Shown: piece by piece, positions 60,214 to 64,000 of the stretch
Numbering within the stretch: the stretch's first letter is position 1
Layout of the letters: every line of letters starts with the position of its first letter
The notes under the pieces: generated by a model
What the model was told of the DNA's origin: nothing
Databases searched by the model: none
Seen by the model: only the letters and a program-made list of their open reading frames with translations
Made by a program: the position numbers and the translations under genes
Assembly: GCA_002050165.1 (NCBI GenBank)
Contig: MWSW01000012.1
Coordinates: 186,001-250,000 of the forward strand
Length of the DNA: 64,000 bases
Source: Candidatus Tepidiaquacellales bacterium OLB4/UTCHB1
Lineage (GTDB): Bacteria > Bacteroidota > Ignavibacteria > Tepidaquicellales > Tepidaquicellaceae
Reading direction: 5' to 3'

Positions 60214-61818
60214 TCATTTTACCAGAATCATTTTTTTCGTTATAGAAATTTCACCGGAGGAAAGATTATAAAAATAAATCCCGCTTGGTAAATCATTACC
60301 GTTAAAAACAACTGAATATTTACCCGGCTTCATTGATTGATCCACAAGAGTTGAAACCTTACGCCCCACCGCATCAAAAACGACAAGTGAAATATTATCA
60401 TTGGAATTCGGTACTTCAAAGACAATCTTCGTATTGGGATTGAAAGGGTTAGGAAAATTCTGACTCAGGGAATATCCGTCAGGAAGTTCACCGGACAATT
60501 TTTCAACACTAACATCATCAAGGTTTATCGGCACTGTCCAGATTTGATAAATCCCGCTCCTGTTATCCATCCAAAGCGGCCAGAGTATATTGCCGGAAGT
60601 TGTCAAATCAATATTATCTCCCTGATATCCCTGCCCTAATCCACCAATTGCAACGGGTTTAAAGTTCGCATCGCTTATCTGGAAATCGTTCCATGTATCT
60701 CCGCCATCCATTGAACGTGAGAGAAAAACACCGGTGGAATCACTTGTCGTATTCCGGTCATCGTAGTAAATCACATTTATTCCACCGTCATCATCAACGT
60801 GAATTGCCGGGAAATACTGAATCTTCCCGTTATTCAACGGATCCTGATTTACCCTTATTCCGCTTGACCATGTTGCGCCGCCATCGGAAGATTTGTAAAA
60901 GATTACATCCGGGTCAGACCCCGCCGGCGATAGATTTTTCTGTGTTGTGACTATGTAAATCCAGCCGTGCCTTACACCATTGGAAAAGTCCACTGTAATT
61001 TTAGGAAGTCCGTTTACCCTTATATTGCTCTTTTCGGAAAGGATACCCTGAATACCGTTTATATCGAATGCGTTTTCCGTTACAATCCAGTTTTGTCCGC
61101 CATTGGTTGATTTCGCAAAACCAACGAAATCTTCGGTAAACGGTGAATTCGGAATTACTCCCGCCCATGTGATGTAAACTTCGCCGTTTGGTCCAATGGT
61201 AACTTCCGCACCTTGGCTCCTTTGAATAGGATTATTAACCTGAAACTGCGATACCCACGTTGCGCCACCGTCGTCGCTATAAGACATATTCACCGGGAAC
61301 GGATTACCCAACTTTACCCAGGAAGCGTAAGTCCGCCCATAGAATGCGCTGGATGGTACAATGTCTGAGACCAATGATCCTCTGTCCTGATCGTCAAGGG
61401 ATAAAGTACGTTGTCCCGACCATGTAACTCCATTATCGGTTGAATAATGGGAAAACAAACCGGGTGAAAACCCAAGCCGCGTTATGATAAATCTGCCGTT
61501 TTTATCAATTGTAATTGCCGGATCACCCCGATGAAAATTTACCGGAGATCCTTTACATGAATCACTCCCAAACCAGCTCTGGCCTGCGTTTGTCGTTATG
61601 TAAATCCCTTCGCTAATAAACCCGTTTGAGAGATTTATTGTATTCGCAGAAGAAAACATAATGTTGCTGTTAAACGGATGCGTTACAATAAAAGTCTCTG
61701 TCTGCGTAATATTGCTTGGATAAATCCGATAATTCGGACTAATTCCGGCAAACGAAATTCCTGACACACAAATGATAATCGCCTGAACAAGCAGCGTAAT
61801 AGAAATTCTTCTGATCAA
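60214..61818 (-). CDS. Sialidase-like BNR/Asp-box propeller protein with T9SS sorting domain
   Basis: A secreted protein of 534 residues with a signal peptide (about 1-25). Asp boxes are STDNGVTW, SDDGGATW, STNGGQNW, SSDGGATW and SMDGGDTW, spaced 45-75 residues, as in six-bladed sialidase-type propellers. The arginine triad and other catalytic residues of true sialidases cannot be confirmed, so enzyme activity is not claimed. The C-terminal 80 residues are a type A sorting domain (LSQNFPNPFNPNTKIVF ... PSGIYFYNLSS ... KKMILVK). It converges on the Ycf48-like gene. Confidence 0.87.
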   Translation of the reverse strand: MIRRISITLLVQAIIICVSGISFAGISPNYRIYPSNITQTETFIVTHPFNSNIMFSSANTINLSNGFISEGIYITTNAGQSWFGSDSCKGSPVNFHRGDPAITIDKNGRFIITRLGFSPGLFSHYSTDNGVTWSGQRTLSLDDQDRGSLVSDIVPSSAFYGRTYASWVKLGNPFPVNMSYSDDGGATWVSQFQVNNPIQRSQGAEVTIGPNGEVYITWAGVIPNSPFTEDFVGFAKSTNGGQNWIVTENAFDINGIQGILSEKSNIRVNGLPKITVDFSNGVRHGWIYIVTTQKNLSPAGSDPDVIFYKSSDGGATWSSGIRVNQDPLNNGKIQYFPAIHVDDDGGINVIYYDDRNTTSDSTGVFLSRSMDGGDTWNDFQISDANFKPVAIGGLGQGYQGDNIDLTTSGNILWPLWMDNRSGIYQIWTVPINLDDVSVEKLSGELPDGYSLSQNFPNPFNPNTKIVFEVPNSNDNISLVVFDAVGRKVSTLVDQSMKPGKYSVVFNGNDLPSGIYFYNLSSGEISITKKMILVK

Positions 61819-61879
61819 TGTTAATGTTTTTTAGTTAAAATTTGACGTACTATTTCAGGGAATATGAAATTCCGATTTC

Positions 61880-61910
61880 AACACTCAATAAATTTTTATT
61901 GATTAGTGTT
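61880..61910. repeat. Interrupted dyad downstream of the TonB-dependent receptor
   Basis: AACACT-CAATAA (61880-61891) pairs with TTATTG-AT-TAGTGTT (61896-61910), apart from a small bulge. It lies about 40 bases past the receptor stop codon, without a T run on the minus strand, so it may be a poor terminator or an mRNA 3' stability hairpin. Confidence 0.4.
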
Positions 61911-61949
61911 TAAAGCATAACACTTTCAGACACCAATAAATTTCATTCT

Positions 61950-64000
61950 CTACCTGAAAGTATATCCGATATTGAGTCCGGCAAAATAATTTCTCGGTTC
62001 ACCAGCTTCATAAAATTCCTTTCTCGCCGAGTTAATATTCACAAACCCTACGTAGGATTTATCGAATACATTATACAATCCGCCGTTAAACATCAGATTA
62101 AAGTTTCCCTTCACAATGTCTAAACCAACGATAGTGTTGACCAAAAAATACCCGTCAGTCTTTGCTGTATTCTGGTCATCAACCCACAATCCCGATACGC
62201 CGTTAACACCGCCTTTCAGGAATATAGTAATACCTTCAGAAACCGGGTAATCATAGGAAAGCGACGCGGCAAAATTGTGTTCCGGAACGCTTGGCGCAAA
62301 GTTGCCTGCAAAATCCCTGTCAATAAATACCAGATTGCTGTTTGAATCGTATTCAATCGTACGGGCTATGTATTCATCGTAAACAAAGTGTGAGTATGTA
62401 TAAGCGCTTTTGAACCTTAAACCGTTATAAATTTCCGTACCAAGCCCGAGTTCGAAACCCAAACGGTTAGTCTTCGCTGCATTTCTAAAGTAAACCTCTC
62501 CGAGCACTTCAAACGGAACTATCTCATCATCAATAACACTTTTAAAGAATGTAGCTTCAAAAAGCAAGTTGTTGAAGAATTTTGTACCTCTGTAAACGAG
62601 ATTACCTTTTATACCTAATTCGAAATTCTTAGAGCTTTGACTTTTGAGGTCAGGGTTCAACAAACCGACCGGATCAGAACTCAGCGGATAATTATCCATT
62701 TCGTTACCTGCCGGGGCATCGAAACTAAATCCATAAGAAGTATATGCAGCGATATACGGCGTGAATTTGTAGTTCAATGCAAATTTCGGAGTGAATGCAT
62801 CGAAAACTCTTTGCCTGCTTTGAACTTCAAGCAACATATTTTTCTGGTCGAACAAAACCCTGTCGTATCTACCCGTAGCGAGAAAGTCAAGTTTTCCCGG
62901 AATCAAATTGAAATAATTCTGATAATAAAAGCCGGTGTTCCCAATTGTTTCATCGGTTAAATACAATAAATTATCGCTCCTTTTTCCGTTCAGGTTCTGA
63001 TAATTCTCAATCGGTCCGGACTGATAAAAGTAATCTCCGCCAATTGAAAATTCATTATCCTGACCGAACAGAACGGATTTATTTATCCATCTTCCGGTTG
63101 CACCTAAACCGTAACGGTTCATAATCCTGTAGGTGGCTGCTGTTCGCTCAAAATATTTAATGGTTCCGTAGGCGGTAAATTCAATTTCGTTTTTTTCGTC
63201 TTCATCAAGGTATTTATTGAATCTCAGAGCTACACGACCTTTTCTTGAAATTCGCTTTGCATCTCTTGATACATCGCGTGGATTCGGCTGCAACGGATTC
63301 TGATCGAATTGTTCCTTAGTCAGCGAACCCGGAAGACGAATAAGTCCGTCGGCGAAATAACCAAGTAACGTGAGCCGTGAATTATCGCCGGGATTTGATT
63401 CTAGCACCATATTTAGTACATGCCAGAAATCTTCGCTGTGTTCCCTGTAGCCTTTGAAGTGGTGGTACTTATACGTCCCGAGGAACGCATATTTATCGCT
63501 ACGGATACCCGCTTTAAGACCGTTTTCACGCAGGTCAAATGACCCGAAATAATTGAAAGTACTCAGGAAAGTTCTCGGGAAGGTGATGTCGTTTATGAAA
63601 TTGATTACACCACCGGGCGCGTTAGTGTACAGCGACGAAGAGTTTCCTTTTACAACCTCAATGGAACCGATTGAGTAAAAGTCAATTGCTTCAATCCTCG
63701 TTTGACCGTCCGGTTCAGATTCCGGAATACCATCGAGCAGAATCCTGACCCCTCTGATGCCTGTATTTGAACGACTACCGAAACCGCGAATTGAAATTCT
63801 CGTATCGTGATTTCCGTATCTTGACTGAAGAAATAACCCCGGAACGGACCCCAATACATCCTGTACGGCTGACCGCCTGTCAAATTTGTATTGTGACTGA
63901 TCAATTCTGACTACCGAATAAGGAATGTCAATAATACGTTTGTAAGTCCTTGTACCAGTAATCACGACTTCATCGGTTTCGTAAATAACCGAATCTCCGG
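61950..64000 (-). CDS. TonB-dependent outer-membrane receptor, 5' end outside the window
   Basis: Outer-membrane transporter powered by TonB for large nutrients such as iron chelates or glycans. The frame is open to base 64000, reading GDSVIYETDEVVITGTRTYK, so the GTG at 63965 is internal and the true start lies beyond the window. The plug domain is clear: QDVLGSVPGLFLQSRYGN, then ISIRGFGSRSNTGIRGVRIL and APGGVINFIND. About 22 barrel strands and the C-terminal ...YFAGLNIGYTFR with a terminal aromatic residue follow. The last barrel segments hold the family's QNTAKTDGYFLVNTIVGLDI region. The substrate is unknown; there is no SusD partner in view. Confidence 0.92.
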   Translation of the reverse strand, partial: GDSVIYETDEVVITGTRTYKRIIDIPYSVVRIDQSQYKFDRRSAVQDVLGSVPGLFLQSRYGNHDTRISIRGFGSRSNTGIRGVRILLDGIPESEPDGQTRIEAIDFYSIGSIEVVKGNSSSLYTNAPGGVINFINDITFPRTFLSTFNYFGSFDLRENGLKAGIRSDKYAFLGTYKYHHFKGYREHSEDFWHVLNMVLESNPGDNSRLTLLGYFADGLIRLPGSLTKEQFDQNPLQPNPRDVSRDAKRISRKGRVALRFNKYLDEDEKNEIEFTAYGTIKYFERTAATYRIMNRYGLGATGRWINKSVLFGQDNEFSIGGDYFYQSGPIENYQNLNGKRSDNLLYLTDETIGNTGFYYQNYFNLIPGKLDFLATGRYDRVLFDQKNMLLEVQSRQRVFDAFTPKFALNYKFTPYIAAYTSYGFSFDAPAGNEMDNYPLSSDPVGLLNPDLKSQSSKNFELGIKGNLVYRGTKFFNNLLFEATFFKSVIDDEIVPFEVLGEVYFRNAAKTNRLGFELGLGTEIYNGLRFKSAYTYSHFVYDEYIARTIEYDSNSNLVFIDRDFAGNFAPSVPEHNFAASLSYDYPVSEGITIFLKGGVNGVSGLWVDDQNTAKTDGYFLVNTIVGLDIVKGNFNLMFNGGLYNVFDKSYVGFVNINSARKEFYEAGEPRNYFAGLNIGYTFR

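Noticed and set aside
60214-61818. True sialidase
   Set aside because: Only Asp boxes are visible. The catalytic arginine triad, Tyr/Glu pair and Asp could not be identified, so the entry is limited to sialidase-like propeller.
61950-63965. Complete TonB-dependent receptor starting at GTG 63965
   Set aside because: The frame continues in phase to the window edge with sequence typical of the region before the plug (EVVITGTR), so the GTG is an internal valine.
1-64000. CRISPR arrays, insertion sequences, prophage or integrases
   Set aside because: No regularly spaced repeats, transposase-like proteins, terminal inverted repeats or phage genes were seen. The only RNA gene recognised is one tRNA.

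Overview
The window is a chromosomal segment, AT-rich and gene-dense, from a Gram-negative bacterium of the Bacteroidota/Chlorobiota side of the FCB group. An Ignavibacteria-like lineage fits best. The grounds are: many secreted proteins ending in a type IX secretion (T9SS) type A sorting domain with the NYPNPFNP motif; two PorV/PorQ-type outer-membrane proteins; DUF4783 and DUF5686 proteins; a one-subunit cytochrome b558 SdhC; and a divergent membrane pyrophosphatase. The assignment is inference from gene content; no 16S gene is present.

Layout. 1-1067: 5' part of a probable membrane sensor, a DUF4783 protein and a CAT-anticodon tRNA. 1401-4748: sdhCAB. 4858-11084: a TetR-controlled RND efflux operon (regulator, TolC-like, adaptor, pump). 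11501-16380: membrane pyrophosphatase, L25, Pth and RsmG. 16377-26368: a DUF5686 outer-membrane protein, a T9SS subtilisin, two T9SS beta-propeller proteins and an M28 peptidase with a PDZ domain. 26440-34588: Complex I genes nuoA-F, but nuoAB and nuoCDEF are separated by 3.6 kb holding two T9SS protein genes, one of them frameshifted. 34801-37273: dnaK and a small heat-shock gene. 37517-49724: eleven tightly packed minus-strand genes joining a lipoprotein, an Asp-box propeller and two PorV/PorQ-like barrels to a surface-glycan set (GT39, FemAB/GNAT-like, SDR, formyltransferase, amidohydrolase, glycosyltransferase, flippase). 49968-58795: acyl-CoA ligase, a DEDDh exonuclease fused to a UvrC-type GIY-YIG nuclease, two parvulin-type chaperones and a VWA-like membrane protein. 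58813-64000: two more T9SS propeller proteins and a TonB-dependent receptor running off the window.

How the parts fit. sdhCAB, nuo and the pyrophosphatase serve respiration and ion-gradient energetics. The SurA-like PPIases, PorV/PorQ proteins and the many sorting domains belong to outer-membrane biogenesis and T9SS export. The 37.5-49.7 kb array may couple a dedicated T9SS-type surface system to synthesis of an N-formylated-sugar glycan.

The most notable signals are a consensus-perfect sigma-54 promoter with helically phased dyads upstream of the hsp20 gene, the T9SS/glycan array, the split nuo locus, the divergent pyrophosphatase and the exonuclease-nuclease fusion.
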